Shown here in pieces: positions 1-9,076 of a stretch of 64,000 bases of DNA. Below the pieces are notes generated by a model, which was not told where the DNA came from, did no database searches, and saw only the letters and a program-made list of their open reading frames with translations. Location of the stretch: assembly GCF_034931045.1 (NCBI RefSeq), contig NZ_JAYGHH010000006.1, positions 115,062 through 179,061 on the forward strand, given 5' to 3'. Numbering within the stretch: the first letter of the stretch is position 1; each line of letters begins with the position of its first letter. This DNA is from Nodularia sp034931045 (GTDB lineage: Bacteria > Cyanobacteriota > Cyanobacteriia > Cyanobacteriales > Nostocaceae). The translations under genes were made by a program, and so were the position numbers.

Positions 1-2
1 AT

Positions 3-374
3 CTTTATAAAATTATTGAAGAATTAATTGATAATGCCGTGAAGTTTTCCCCACCAGGAACACCGATTCAAGTTAAGAATGATTGTATTAATAATCATGT
101 TATTTTATCGTTTATTGATCACGGTCGAGGTATGACAGCAGAACAAATCGCTGAGTTAGGAGCTTATAGACAATTTGAGCGTAAACTGCATGAGCAACAA
201 GGTTCTGGATTAGGATTAATTATTGCTAAACAGTTAGCTGAACTGCACGGTGGTCAATTCCACATTCAAAGTCAGCCACAGGAGAAAACCATTGTGAAAG
301 TTACCCTTCTGTGCGGTACACCAGAAATTTGTATCTATGATGACCAATACAATTTATTTCAAACAGAAAATTGA
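3..374 (+). CDS. Sensor histidine kinase, C-terminal ATPase domain (5' end outside window)
   Basis: This is the end of a two-component sensor kinase; the reading frame is open from the window edge, so the gene starts upstream. The visible part is a HATPase_c domain: an N box (ELIDNAVKFS), a G1 box (DHGRGM) and a G2 box (GSGLGL), which bind ATP during autophosphorylation. The tail after the ATPase fold (CGTPEICIYDDQ and beyond) is short and carries no further recognisable domain. The sensory and phospho-acceptor histidine regions are not visible, so the signal and the partner regulator cannot be named. No response-regulator gene follows it. The assignment to the kinase superfamily is firm; the specific role is unknown. 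Confidence 0.88.
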   Translation, partial: LYKIIEELIDNAVKFSPPGTPIQVKNDCINNHVILSFIDHGRGMTAEQIAELGAYRQFERKLHEQQGSGLGLIIAKQLAELHGGQFHIQSQPQEKTIVKVTLLCGTPEICIYDDQYNLFQTEN

Positions 375-541
375 GCTTAGGGACTTCGGGACTTATAGCA
401 AAGTGCTGAGTAGAAACCAAATAGGGGCGGCAGGAAACCTATTGGATTAATGCTTTGATGCAAATTCTTCACCCTAGCTTTATCTATTTTAAGCTAAATT
501 ACTGATTAATAGTGATAGTCATCTAGTTGAGAAATTTATTT

Positions 542-955
542 ATGTCTCAGAAGGAAAATAAGAGTCAGTCAAATATCAATGAATCCTCTGGCCATTCAGG
601 TGAGAGATACTGGGGTAATGTCGATGTCATAGAAGAAGGGGAAAGCTATAGAATTAGCCGGGTTGAAATTAAGCCAAGACACGGCATTAAACCACAAATC
701 CATTATCACCGTAATGAACATTGGGTTGTAGTTTCTGGTGTAGCTAAGGTAACTTGTGGAGAAGAAGAAAAATTACTGAATCGCAATGAATCAACATTTG
801 TTCCCGCAGCTACTCTTCATAAAGTAGATAACCCAGGACAGATTCCACTAGTGATTTTAGAAATTCAAAATGGTGAATATTTGGGTGAAGATGACATCGA
901 ACGACCTTATGAACTGAATGTAGTCAAGCCTACGACTGAAAATAAACAAGTTTAA
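542..955 (+). CDS. Stand-alone cupin, mannose-6-phosphate isomerase type II C-terminal-like
   Basis: A 137-residue single-domain cupin. It resembles the C-terminal isomerase domain of bifunctional ManC/AlgA enzymes: RYWG near the start, the metal-binding cupin motif QIHYHRNEHWVVVSG, then VPAATLHKVDNPG and the ending YLGEDDIER. In the bifunctional enzymes this domain interconverts fructose-6-phosphate and mannose-6-phosphate. Here there is no guanylyltransferase domain, so a sugar-phosphate isomerase or small sugar-binding role is inferred. I chose the ATG rather than an upstream in-frame TTG at 527, because it gives the usual start just before the variable N-terminus. It stands alone, with a heptamer repeat array downstream. 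Confidence 0.8.
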   Translation: MSQKENKSQSNINESSGHSGERYWGNVDVIEEGESYRISRVEIKPRHGIKPQIHYHRNEHWVVVSGVAKVTCGEEEKLLNRNESTFVPAATLHKVDNPGQIPLVILEIQNGEYLGEDDIERPYELNVVKPTTENKQV

Positions 956-1047
956 AAAATTCAAAACTCAAGATAGTTTCAGATGGGTTGATATTCCCAT
1001 CTGAGACACAATTTTCTGTAACAGTGTAGGAACTAAAAAATCTATTG

Positions 1048-1224
1048 TAATTACGAACTACGAATTACGAATTACGAATTACGAATTACGAATTACGAAT
1101 TACGAACTACGAACTACGAACTACGAATTACNNNNNNNNNNNNNNNNNNNNNNNNNNNNNNNNNNNNNNNNNNNNNNNNNNNNNNNNNNNNAATTACGAA
1201 CTACGAATTACGAATTACGAATTA
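1048..1224. repeat. Tandem heptamer array (ACGAATT / ACGAACT units)
   Basis: Back-to-back 7-bp units, mostly ACGAATT with interspersed ACGAACT variants, on both sides of an N run. Such short tandemly repeated repetitive sequences (STRR) are typical of heterocystous cyanobacteria. The array runs up to the stop codon of the HEAT-repeat gene on the other strand. The same unit recurs at 18252-18293. The copy number is unknown because of the gap. Confidence 0.95.
1132..1191. other. Assembly gap (60 N) inside heptamer array
   Basis: Sixty undetermined bases with the same heptamer on both sides, so the assembly most likely failed on the tandem repeat. The true length is unknown. Confidence 0.97.
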
Positions 1225-1225
1225 T

Positions 1226-1984
1226 CTAAAACCATCCTTCTTGTTCTAGGGTTTCAATTAACTGCAAGCCACGAGGATCACCTACTCCTAATAGTGAGGC
1301 TTTAGCGTCTTCCCGGACTCCTAAATCTTGGTCTTCGGCAAAGGCTTGAATTAGGGCATCGATGGCTGTGGCATAAACTATGTTAGATGGCAATTCGCGG
1401 CACAATTGCCCAATTGTCCAAGCACAGTTACTCCGCACAGCTGCGACGGGATCTTGAACTAAAGCTTCAATTAGGGACGGGATGGCTCCCACAACGGCTT
1501 CATAACCCACGTCTGCCATCTGTGCTAAGGCACTGGCAGACCATAAACGCACGGCGGAAATATCAGTTCTGAGGGCATCTGCTAGGGGTGCTAGAGAACG
1601 GCGATCGCGGCAATTTCCTAATGCCCAAACTACACCTTTACGCACGTAGCCATTCCAGTCTTTGTGAAGTTGAGTGATTAATGGTTCTACTGCTTCTGGA
1701 CTAGGATTGCGTCCAATGCCATAAGCTGCACTAACTCGCACTAAGGGACAGGTATCAGTTAACAGGCGAATTAGATGGGGTGTAGCACGTTTATCTTCAA
1801 TATCACAAAAAGCACGAGCCGCTAACATCCGTTGCTGGGGTTGATGATTTTCCAAAAGCGCTAACATCACTTCTGGATCGGGCTTTACTACTTCAGACTC
1901 AGCAGTTAGAGGCGCTATTTTGTCCAGGGGGCTTTCTAGCTCCTCCTCGACATCAAGTAAGCTTAGGTCTTCTTCGTCATACAT
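1226..1984 (-). CDS. HEAT-repeat protein
   Basis: A 252-residue protein with an acidic N-terminal 30 residues (MYDEEDLSLLD and on), followed by an array of roughly 30-residue helical repeats of the HEAT / PBS-lyase type (for example DTCPLVRVSAAYGIG, KDWNGYVRKGVVWALG, DPVAAVRSNCAWTIG, DLGVREDAKASLLGVG). Such solenoids bind proteins. In cyanobacteria relatives include phycobilin lyases (CpcE/F type) and many general scaffold proteins. No phycobilisome gene lies nearby, so I do not assign lyase activity. The ATG start is unambiguous. The stop codon abuts the heptamer array. Confidence 0.85.
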   Translation of the reverse strand: MYDEEDLSLLDVEEELESPLDKIAPLTAESEVVKPDPEVMLALLENHQPQQRMLAARAFCDIEDKRATPHLIRLLTDTCPLVRVSAAYGIGRNPSPEAVEPLITQLHKDWNGYVRKGVVWALGNCRDRRSLAPLADALRTDISAVRLWSASALAQMADVGYEAVVGAIPSLIEALVQDPVAAVRSNCAWTIGQLCRELPSNIVYATAIDALIQAFAEDQDLGVREDAKASLLGVGDPRGLQLIETLEQEGWF

Positions 1985-2313
1985 ATTTCATATAAATGCG
2001 CGAGTAGGATTTAATGGCACCCCTCGTGCTAATAAGTCAAACAATTTTAGATTTTGGATTTGGGATTGATTCCACGGATAAATATCGAGGTTTGTACCAT
2101 TAAGAAACTATTGGTCAAAACTGGATAGATATTATAGATACCAAATATTGTACATCTATATAGGACTCCTATTTAAATTTTGATAGCTTGCGTGGCGTAA
2201 GCCATACAAAACGACCTATACCTTGATTCCTTCTTCCCTGTTCCCTACCTCTACGAGTAAATATAGCTACCCAAGCTACGCGAACAGAAACCAAACCGGA
2301 TTCCTATATCAGC
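1985..2313. other. Intergenic region with no supported gene
   Basis: A 329-bp spacer between two leftward genes. It contains a small imperfect palindrome, GCTTGCGTGGCGTAAGCC near 2186-2203, of a kind dispersed in Nostocales genomes, and otherwise AT-rich sequence. An ORF that reads rightward through the second half is the antisense shadow of the acetyltransferase. Confidence 0.6.
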
Positions 2314-2799
2314 TTATTTTTTGTTATGGAGTGATTTTACTATCCATAGGGATTGGGTTTGATAACCTAAGTGATGGTAAAGATTTAAGGCGGCTGAGTT
2401 TGATTGAAAAACTTGCAAGCCGATTTGGCGATCGCCTCTTTGAATTGCCCAATTTTCCACATACTGCATCAAAGCTGTACCCACACCCCGCCGTCGATGT
2501 TCTGGGATTACGTAGAGGAGAAAAATGTGAGTATGGCGATCGCCTTGGACTTGATCTATGGCATTTCCTACCCAGAGAGAAGCAATAGGAGATTGGGGAG
2601 GATCTCCTTGATCTAGATACTCTACCCACCACAAAGGTGTTTCCTGGGAGAAATATTGCTCAACTGTTCGCGCTAAGTGGGCAAAATCTTGCTGGGGAAA
2701 TAGTTCCTGATAAGTTTGCTGCATGAACTTTACTAGTAGCGATCGCTCTAGCGTGGAACCGCGACGAATATAGTAACTCGGTAGCAGTTGCTCAGACAA
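2314..2799 (-). CDS. GNAT-family N-acetyltransferase
   Basis: A 161-residue GCN5-related acetyltransferase. The acetyl-CoA binding motif A is VIPEHRRRGVGTALMQYVE (Arg/Gln-x-x-Gly-x-Gly/Ala pattern), and the C-terminal motif B is QVFQSNSAALNLYHHLGYQ, as in RimI-like enzymes. The acceptor substrate cannot be predicted. The only good start is a TTG, 15 bp after the stop of the upstream small membrane-protein gene, suggesting co-transcription. It is not clustered with toxin, resistance or ribosomal genes. Confidence 0.82.
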   Translation of the reverse strand: MSEQLLPSYYIRRGSTLERSLLVKFMQQTYQELFPQQDFAHLARTVEQYFSQETPLWWVEYLDQGDPPQSPIASLWVGNAIDQVQGDRHTHIFLLYVIPEHRRRGVGTALMQYVENWAIQRGDRQIGLQVFQSNSAALNLYHHLGYQTQSLWIVKSLHNKK

Positions 2800-2814
2800 A
2801 CTCAGTTTCCATTT

Positions 2815-3009
2815 CTATGAGAACAGTGGAGGTTGTACAAGGGCAAATAATTCTGACTCCCCATATAGTCCGATTTCGCCATTTTCTTCAATGGGTGCGG
2901 GTGCTGCCATATCAGAAGGTAAAAAAATGCGGGCGCTGACTGCCACAAGAGCTAAGGAAAATACCAACACTGCCAGCAATGGGGCAATATATTGACGAAT
3001 TATGGTCAT
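2815..3009 (-). CDS. Small single-pass membrane protein of unknown function
   Basis: A 64-residue protein with one clear hydrophobic segment at residues 8-29 (APLLAVLVFSLALVAVSARIF), followed by a proline-rich, acidic tail. It could be a signal anchor or, less likely, a cleavable signal peptide. It lies just upstream of the acetyltransferase on the same strand and about 90 bp from the two-helix membrane protein gene. I know no functional family for it. Coding potential is supported by the ATG start, tight spacing and the sensible hydrophobic architecture. Confidence 0.55.
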   Translation of the reverse strand: MTIIRQYIAPLLAVLVFSLALVAVSARIFLPSDMAAPAPIEENGEIGLYGESELFALVQPPLFS

Positions 3010-3101
3010 AGTTTAATTGAAATCGGCTAGGATTTTGCCTCAAAATCTAGCTGAAGATTTGTGAAGTTTTCTTGACTTATTCTAGCGACTTTTGAGCATG
3101 G

Positions 3102-3515
3102 TTAACGTTGATCGCGTTCCAAATCATCAATTACTCTTTCGCAATACCAGGTTTCTGGCATTCCCGGATAATTGAGCTTGGCCTGATCAATTAAGCGCTC
3201 GGCTGCGGCAACATCTCCTCCTAACTTGGCAATTAGTTTGTTTTTGAGATGGTTATCGGCTATTTGCGCGGTGATTTGTGTCTGTGCTTGCTCTGGTCTT
3301 TGTTCTGGCACTATCTGTGATTGTTCTCTGCGTAGCTGCCAAAATAAAACGTAATAGAGTGTACCAAAAATCAAAATTAGGCTGAATGTTCCAAAAAGAG
3401 TTAGGAGGTTAAACGCTAGGAATCCCAAAACTAACTGTGAGAGAACATAACCGAGTAACAAGCCAGTAATTAAGAGAATAAATGTGCCGACAATAATAAC
3501 TACTTGGTTCCCCAT
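3102..3515 (-). CDS. Membrane protein with two transmembrane helices and a cytosolic tail
   Basis: A 137-residue protein with two long hydrophobic stretches (about residues 5-28 and 32-60), then a charged tail with glutamine-rich spacer (QRPEQAQTQITAQ) and a small conserved-looking C-terminal unit ending in YPGMPETWYCERVIDDLERD. The tail resembles a module seen in several cyanobacterial membrane proteins of unknown role. Its start overlaps the end of the AmpG-like gene by 16 bp, so the two are probably translated from one message. Confidence 0.62.
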   Translation of the reverse strand: MGNQVVIIVGTFILLITGLLLGYVLSQLVLGFLAFNLLTLFGTFSLILIFGTLYYVLFWQLRREQSQIVPEQRPEQAQTQITAQIADNHLKNKLIAKLGGDVAAAERLIDQAKLNYPGMPETWYCERVIDDLERDQR

Positions 3516-4792
3516 AAATCCTCGTCTTCTTCCTCTAGTCCTGGTCTGGATATTGCCACTGGTTTAGGGTTCCAAGGGGCAAACAATGGTAACAGAAGTA
3601 GTCCTGGAATAGCAGCGACCATACTAATAATGAAAAATAACGGCCAACCTGTGCTTTTTGCTAAAGTGCCAGCTGGCGCAACTAGAATATCACGACTTAC
3701 AGCCATAAAACTGGATAATAAAGCATATTGGGTGGCAGAAAAGCGCTGGTTACACATATTCATCAAAAAGGCCACAAATGCTGCTGTTCCCAACCCACCA
3801 CAAAAGTTTTCAATGTTGATTGTTAACACTAGAGCCTGGTAGTTTTGACCTACGTTGGCTAGAACATAATAAGCTAAATTACTCACGGCTTGCAAAGCCC
3901 CAAATAACCAAAGTGAGCGATTTAGACCAATTTTACTCAAAATTACGCCACCTGAAAGCGTACCAACAATGGTAGCTATTAGCCCCATACCGCCTTGAAT
4001 AGCCCCGATATCGGTTTGGGTGAATCCAGTTTGCAATAAAAAGGGTGTAGACATATTGTTGACAAAAGAATCACCCAGTTTATATAGAACGATAAACAGC
4101 AGCATTAAAATGGCTTGAACTACACCCTGACGCTGGAAAAATTCCCCAAAGGGTAAAATTACCGCCGCAGCTAAAGATTCTGGGGGGCTGGTTTCTTGGG
4201 GTTCTGGGGCAAATAAGGTGGCAATAATCCCAATTACCATGCCCAAAGCCATTAATAAGTAGACTGATGGCCAAGGTAAATTATCGGCCAGAATCAATGC
4301 TAAAGATCCGGTGAATAAAAGTGCTATCCGATAACCTAAGACAAAAACAGCAGCACCGGCTCCTAATTCTAATTCTTCGAGAACGTCGGTGCGGTAGGCA
4401 TCAGCAGCAATGTCTTGGCTGGCACTTAAAAAGGCGATCGCTACAGCGTTAATCGCTAATAACTGTAGTGCTTCTGTGGGTTCTTGGAAAGCCATGAGAG
4501 CGATCGCAATTAATAACCCAATTTGCAGTGTAATTAACCAGCCGCGTCGCCTACCTAAAATTGGGATTGTAAACCTGTCTATTAAAGGCGACCAGATAAA
4601 TTTCAAAGAGTAAGGGATACCCACAAGGCTAAATAAACCAATGGCGGTTAAATCTACCTCTTCTACAGTCATCCAAGCTTGCAGGGTTTTGCTGGTTAAA
4701 AACAATGGTAAACCTGAAGAAAAACCGATTAATGTCAAAGCTGCCATTTTACGGCTACCGAAAACTGTCAGCAGCGATCGCACTGGTTTCAT
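3500..4792 (-). CDS. AmpG-like MFS permease
   Basis: A 430-residue major-facilitator protein with about 12 hydrophobic segments. Its N-terminus (GFSSGLPLFLTSKTLQAWM), the loop YSLKFIWSPLIDRF and the following GRRRGWL match the AmpG / PAT (SLC33) group, which imports anhydromuropeptides or acetyl-CoA-like cargo. Muropeptide recycling is the likeliest role, but the substrate is inferred from family only. I start at the ATG preceded by GAGAGGAAC; an upstream in-frame start at 4870 would add 26 residues that do not fit the family. It overlaps the next gene by 16 bp. Confidence 0.8.
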   Translation of the reverse strand: MKPVRSLLTVFGSRKMAALTLIGFSSGLPLFLTSKTLQAWMTVEEVDLTAIGLFSLVGIPYSLKFIWSPLIDRFTIPILGRRRGWLITLQIGLLIAIALMAFQEPTEALQLLAINAVAIAFLSASQDIAADAYRTDVLEELELGAGAAVFVLGYRIALLFTGSLALILADNLPWPSVYLLMALGMVIGIIATLFAPEPQETSPPESLAAAVILPFGEFFQRQGVVQAILMLLFIVLYKLGDSFVNNMSTPFLLQTGFTQTDIGAIQGGMGLIATIVGTLSGGVILSKIGLNRSLWLFGALQAVSNLAYYVLANVGQNYQALVLTINIENFCGGLGTAAFVAFLMNMCNQRFSATQYALLSSFMAVSRDILVAPAGTLAKSTGWPLFFIISMVAAIPGLLLLPLFAPWNPKPVAISRPGLEEEDEDLWGTK

Positions 4793-5022
4793 GTTGTGCA
4801 GGTTCCTCTCAATTTTGTAAATTGCAGTTATAGCAACCGCCAAGGCGGTTAGGACATGAAAAAATCCCAAAAGCCAGTCATAACAAGTATTTCAATTTTG
4901 ACTTTTGACTTTTGCTATATCTTGCCATAGCTGCTGTGTCATTCTACGCAAACATCTAAGTTTACCCAGGTTTTCCCCACGGAGATCATCATCAAAGATG
5001 CCGTCACAGCCTCAGTAGTTCC

Positions 5023-6480
5023 TTAATTTTCCTGATTTTGCTCAATTTGATGACCGTTAATTTTTGCCCCGTGTGCAGCCAGACATTTTTCCCAACCGGC
5101 ACGAGTCCCAATTTCACTTTTCTGCTTAAGCAATCCTAATTCCTGTTCTTGTTGGGTGAGTTGAGCAAATTCCTCATAGCGGGGATAGTTGGAAGTGACA
5201 AAATTTTCTTTGCGGTGCAGAATTGGCGGATTAGTTCTTTCTGCATAATCACGGTGAGTTATGTATAAAGTTTTTAGATCAATTGTGATACTGGCTTTTA
5301 AGGCGGGATGAGGATCACTGTCAAATTCTGGGTAAAACAAATAGGATATTTGCGGTTTTTCAATGTTGTATTTGATTAATGTCGCCCCATCGACACGCCC
5401 AATAGTACGGCTGGCACAGCTTTCATAAATGCGTAATAAGGGGTCTAATGCTGGGAGTGCGGAAACATGAACATAAAGTGCGCCGCGTGTGTGTTTACCA
5501 ATTTTGCTTTTTTCACAAGCTGTTTGCACAACTTTGGGATCACCTAAACTAAATAGTTTTTGGTCGGCGACTTCACAGGCTTCTGCATAACTACCAAAAA
5601 AGGCTTTGATATCGTGACGCATTTCTGGCGCTAGTTTTTGCCATGACGGACGTTGATCAAAGTGGCTGAGGGCAAGATATACTTGGATGTCTAAAGAACG
5701 ACGATAGGCGATCGCATCCCATTCAGCTTCATCGGTAGCTTGTAACACCACATTAAAAGCCCGGCGGTAACTACCAAATTCACTGAGTAATTCTGTTTGA
5801 TTCGCTAATTCACCTTTAACGGGTAATCTGCCCCGGTTGGCAAAAAAGTCCATCAGTGGTTGTAATTGCTCTTGGTAGTCCTCAAATCGCTTGCTGGGGA
5901 CACGGACTCTAGGTGTAGCAGTGCTAGAAAAGAAGCGGATAGCTTTGAAATTTTCTTTTGCAGCTTCATCACGAAAGACAAAATAAACACCCAATGCTAC
6001 TGGTACTGCATCGACATTGAGAATTTCATTAATATAAGTTCTCAGTTCTTGTTGTTCATAATATTTCTGAAAGGTGTTGCGGCGCGTGACAATACCATCG
6101 CTGTAAGCTAGTTGTGCTTTACTAGGGGCATTAATTAATACTTGTGCCGCCACAATTAACACTTGCTGAGTCAGTTCCCAAGCGTGAATGAGACTTTGAC
6201 GGCGTTCCTCTTGGTCTTCAATCACATTCAGAACATAACCCAAGTTAACCACATCAGCAGAGGTAACGGTTTCATGGGGAAAATAATAAGGGTCCCAGCC
6301 AGCGCTGGTGTAGCCTAAATTTCCGACTCGCTGCACATCACCACCGTAACCACAGCCGTAATCAAAAAATGAGGTTTCCTGATTGAGTATTGCCCATTCT
6401 ATTGCTAAACGCACGGGGCGAGAGATATCATTACGAGCGATCGCAGCTCGATGACGCTCGATTTCTAAAGATTCAGCCAT
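5023..6480 (-). CDS. DNA phosphorothioation-associated putative methyltransferase
   Basis: A 485-residue protein with a class I SAM-binding motif near residues 38-48 (FFDYGCGYGGD) and a second conserved stretch ADVVNLGYVLNVIED. The whole architecture matches the methyltransferase-like family repeatedly found next to dnd genes. It may methylate DNA at or near phosphorothioate sites, but no reaction is established to my knowledge. It is the last gene of the leftward dndD-dndE-methyltransferase set; between it and dndE lies only a short heptamer array. The start is an ATG immediately after that repeat. The link to DNA phosphorothioation rests on both family and context. Confidence 0.85.
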   Translation of the reverse strand: MAESLEIERHRAAIARNDISRPVRLAIEWAILNQETSFFDYGCGYGGDVQRVGNLGYTSAGWDPYYFPHETVTSADVVNLGYVLNVIEDQEERRQSLIHAWELTQQVLIVAAQVLINAPSKAQLAYSDGIVTRRNTFQKYYEQQELRTYINEILNVDAVPVALGVYFVFRDEAAKENFKAIRFFSSTATPRVRVPSKRFEDYQEQLQPLMDFFANRGRLPVKGELANQTELLSEFGSYRRAFNVVLQATDEAEWDAIAYRRSLDIQVYLALSHFDQRPSWQKLAPEMRHDIKAFFGSYAEACEVADQKLFSLGDPKVVQTACEKSKIGKHTRGALYVHVSALPALDPLLRIYESCASRTIGRVDGATLIKYNIEKPQISYLFYPEFDSDPHPALKASITIDLKTLYITHRDYAERTNPPILHRKENFVTSNYPRYEEFAQLTQQEQELGLLKQKSEIGTRAGWEKCLAAHGAKINGHQIEQNQEN

Positions 6481-6481
6481 A

Positions 6482-6512
6482 TCAGTTAACAGTCAACAGT
6501 TAACAGTTAATT
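6482..6512. repeat. Heptamer repeat overlapping the dndE stop codon
   Basis: Imperfect 7-bp units (AACAGTT / AACAGTC) fill the junction between dndE and the methyltransferase gene. The array overlaps the dndE stop codon and ends just before the methyltransferase ATG, replacing any clear ribosome-binding site. Confidence 0.75.
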
Positions 6513-6908
6513 AATATCCTTTCCATCTTTCAGCGCTAGTTTAATTAAATCTTCAATTTTCTTGATATTTGGATCACCGGCTAAATAACCAATCCCTCGA
6601 TGCAAATGCAGGCGAAATTGGGTAGCGAGGTTATCTTTATCAATGGGGTAGCCGTCGTTGTGACAGCGTTGTTTCAAAGCCAGGAGAAGGATATCAGACA
6701 TTTCGCCGCCAAATACGCGCCAGGTCATTTCCACATTGCTATCTTGGGGAATTGGTACAGGTGAGGGTGCAGTTGATTCGGCCAGGGAACGACAAAAAGC
6801 CCAACGACATAATATATTCCATTGGTCAATCTTTGTAGTGCGTCTGAGTTTAAGAAGTTGGTCTTTAGCTGTTTGGGAGAGTTTAATTCTTTCAATTGGA
6901 GATTCCAT
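6507..6908 (-). CDS. dndE: DndE, DNA sulfur modification protein
   Basis: A 133-residue DndE homologue. Recognisable features are the start IERIKLSQTAKDQLLKLRR, the segment WNILCRWAFCRSLAE, and the C-terminal part with TWRVFGGEMSDILLLALKQRC and LHLHRGIGYLAGD, all typical of DndE. In studied systems DndE is a small DNA-binding partner that is required for phosphorothioate insertion together with DndC and DndD. It follows dndD with a 96-bp spacer holding a dispersed repeat. Its final codons and stop run into a heptamer array, so its C-terminus may be shaped by that repeat. Confidence 0.92.
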   Translation of the reverse strand: MESPIERIKLSQTAKDQLLKLRRTTKIDQWNILCRWAFCRSLAESTAPSPVPIPQDSNVEMTWRVFGGEMSDILLLALKQRCHNDGYPIDKDNLATQFRLHLHRGIGYLAGDPNIKKIEDLIKLALKDGKDIN

Positions 6909-6955
6909 AATAAAGATAATTCTGGGAACATTCCTAATTTATCTGATGTTTGCTG

Positions 6956-6990
6956 TTTCTCTTGGCGCTCTTGGCGACTTGGCGGTTCGA
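6956..6990. repeat. Dispersed CGCCAAG repeat between dndD and dndE
   Basis: On the minus strand this reads as iterated CGCCAAG-type units ending in a CGAACCG edge, a short dispersed repeat frequent in Nostocales intergenic DNA. It lies in the dndD-dndE spacer, where these genes are often closely coupled. Confidence 0.6.
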
Positions 6991-7004
6991 TAGTAAGATA
7001 TTTA

Positions 7005-8990
7005 TTACCAAAAATATTTATCTTCTATGATTGTAGTTTGGCGGGTGGAGGAATCGTATTTGAGCAGATATTCACGAGCGATCGCTTCATTATTTCTCAA
7101 TGTTTCTACTTCATGCTTGCCAATTTCAGTATCAGTAGATAATAAAATTACTTGATGACTAGCAGATGGAAAATAGCGTTCTACGAGGTTTCCCCGGTGG
7201 GATGAGTCTAATCTTCCCAGAGGCGTATCTATGGCTACAGGTAAACGGTGTCCAGAGACTCGCGCCAGTCCCCAGAGAAATGCGATCGCTAACAGTTGTT
7301 TTTCACCGGCGGAAAGTCGATGTTTGGGAACTGGTTTACCATTGAAGTCATACAGTGACAGGCTGAAACTATCCGTATGAATAGCGACACGATGCACTAA
7401 ATCTGATTTGTGTAGCAGATAGCGGAAACATTCTGTAACTTCAACTTCTAATTTATTCAGTTTGCGGAGAGTCAGTTTCTCGCGGAAAAGTTTAAGTGTA
7501 TCTTGAACTTTAGCTGTTGCCGTAATAATATGTTCATTATATTTGCGATCAATATTGGTTTCTGTATATTTTTCTAAGATTTTTTTAGTAGTCCGAATTT
7601 GAGTTTCTAATTCGTTTAAATTGTGTTTGGCTATTTCACAAGCTGCTTGCGCTTCAGCAACTTCTTTTTGGGCTGCTTGCAATGCATCTACCAACTTTTG
7701 ATAATCTTCTGGAGATGCGGCTGTTTGAATTTGTCTTTCTAGGGTAATAATTTCTTCTTCTTGAGTTTGGTGTAATTCTAGCTGCTTCTGTGTAGCATTT
7801 TTTGTATGAGGTAAATAATGATGAATAATATTATCTAAATGATGCAGAGTTTCGGTGTCAGATAATAGCCAAACTTCCCCTGCTGTATCTTGCTGGAGGA
7901 TATTATTTTCTTTGTCGATAAAATCTTGAATTTTTTCTACTTGTTGGTCAGCAATAGTTAATTGTTTAATTAATTCAATTAAGCGGTAATCTCGTTCTAA
8001 TAATAAATTATATGCTACCTTGGCTTGTTGAGTCCGAAATTCCTTTTGTCCTTGGATATAAAATTGATTTAGCAAAGGTTCAATGAAAGCTAACGGTAAA
8101 ATATCAGCAGCTAATCCGCGCATAGCTTGACGGCTATTTTCTGACTCCGCAATTAGTTGAGATTTTTGTTTTTCTAAATAAGTGCGATCGCCTGCAATTT
8201 TACCACCTTCAGAGATGAAATTATCCACAGCTTCTTGCTGCTTTTTTTCTGCTACTACTAAATTATCAGTCAGTTCCTTTAATTGAATTTCAACTTCCTG
8301 ATATTCCTCTTGTTGTAGCTTTAGTTCTTGTTCAATTTCCTCTAAATTAGCTAAATCTTGAGTATCCGCAATTTCTTTGCGCTTGCGGTTGACGATAATT
8401 TCTAAATCACCGCCTAAACGTTCAGCTAGTTCTAAACCTAAAAGTCCGCGAATTGCATCAACTACAATCGATGGAGGTGTTTCTTGTTCTGCGAGTTCCT
8501 TAACTTGTTCACCATCAAATAAAAACAGATTAGAAATTCCTAAAGGTAAGAGATTTTCTATATACTCATCCCAAATATTAACTAAAGCCGTATCCAGCCA
8601 TTCTTGAGCATCTAAAATTCCTAATTGGTCTTTACCATCTTTAGGGTTTTTTGTCCAACGCCGAACAACTCTATATTTTACTGGTTGGTCATTTTCAATA
8701 TGTTCAAAAACCAATTCAATGCGAGTATCTTCAGTGGGTGAACTGTGGCTATTAACGCATTGATTGAGAAAATCATTATAACTCAAGTTCCCACGGGTAG
8801 AACATTGGGCGCGATGACCATATAATGCTAGACGAATTGCATCCATCAGGGTAGTTTTTCCGCCCCCATTCATCCCACCTAAGAGGATAATTGGATAGGA
8901 ATTTTCTTCATCAATTTTTGGGTCTAGGTTAATTACCTGACGACCACAGTAAGGGCCAAAGTTTTGTAATACGAGTTCAAGAAATATCAT
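7005..8990 (-). CDS. dndD: DndD, DNA sulfur modification ATPase
   Basis: A 661-residue SMC/Rad50-like ATPase. The Walker A motif GGMNGGGKTT is at residues 38-47. A long coiled coil fills the middle, the ABC-type signature LSAGEKQ is near 559-565 and Walker B VAIDTPLGRLD follows from 585. This layout and its sequence match DndD, which with DndC and DndE inserts sulfur into the DNA backbone and is thought to couple ATP hydrolysis to DNA structural change. It is the first gene of the leftward dndD-dndE-methyltransferase run. It is separated from dndC by a 1.4-kb cassette, unlike the usual compact dndCDE order. Confidence 0.95.
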   Translation of the reverse strand: MIFLELVLQNFGPYCGRQVINLDPKIDEENSYPIILLGGMNGGGKTTLMDAIRLALYGHRAQCSTRGNLSYNDFLNQCVNSHSSPTEDTRIELVFEHIENDQPVKYRVVRRWTKNPKDGKDQLGILDAQEWLDTALVNIWDEYIENLLPLGISNLFLFDGEQVKELAEQETPPSIVVDAIRGLLGLELAERLGGDLEIIVNRKRKEIADTQDLANLEEIEQELKLQQEEYQEVEIQLKELTDNLVVAEKKQQEAVDNFISEGGKIAGDRTYLEKQKSQLIAESENSRQAMRGLAADILPLAFIEPLLNQFYIQGQKEFRTQQAKVAYNLLLERDYRLIELIKQLTIADQQVEKIQDFIDKENNILQQDTAGEVWLLSDTETLHHLDNIIHHYLPHTKNATQKQLELHQTQEEEIITLERQIQTAASPEDYQKLVDALQAAQKEVAEAQAACEIAKHNLNELETQIRTTKKILEKYTETNIDRKYNEHIITATAKVQDTLKLFREKLTLRKLNKLEVEVTECFRYLLHKSDLVHRVAIHTDSFSLSLYDFNGKPVPKHRLSAGEKQLLAIAFLWGLARVSGHRLPVAIDTPLGRLDSSHRGNLVERYFPSASHQVILLSTDTEIGKHEVETLRNNEAIAREYLLKYDSSTRQTTIIEDKYFW

Positions 8991-9076
8991 TTATATTTGA
9001 GTTTTTAACGGAACAATACCAGGCGAATCAAGTATTTAATTGTAGGGTGTGCATTGCCAACCCACTAAAATTAGTG

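Noticed and set aside
1226..1984. CpcE/F-type phycobilin lyase
   Set aside because: Only generic HEAT repeats are visible and no phycobilisome genes lie nearby.
2223..2588. A 121-codon rightward ORF
   Set aside because: Antisense shadow of the acetyltransferase gene.
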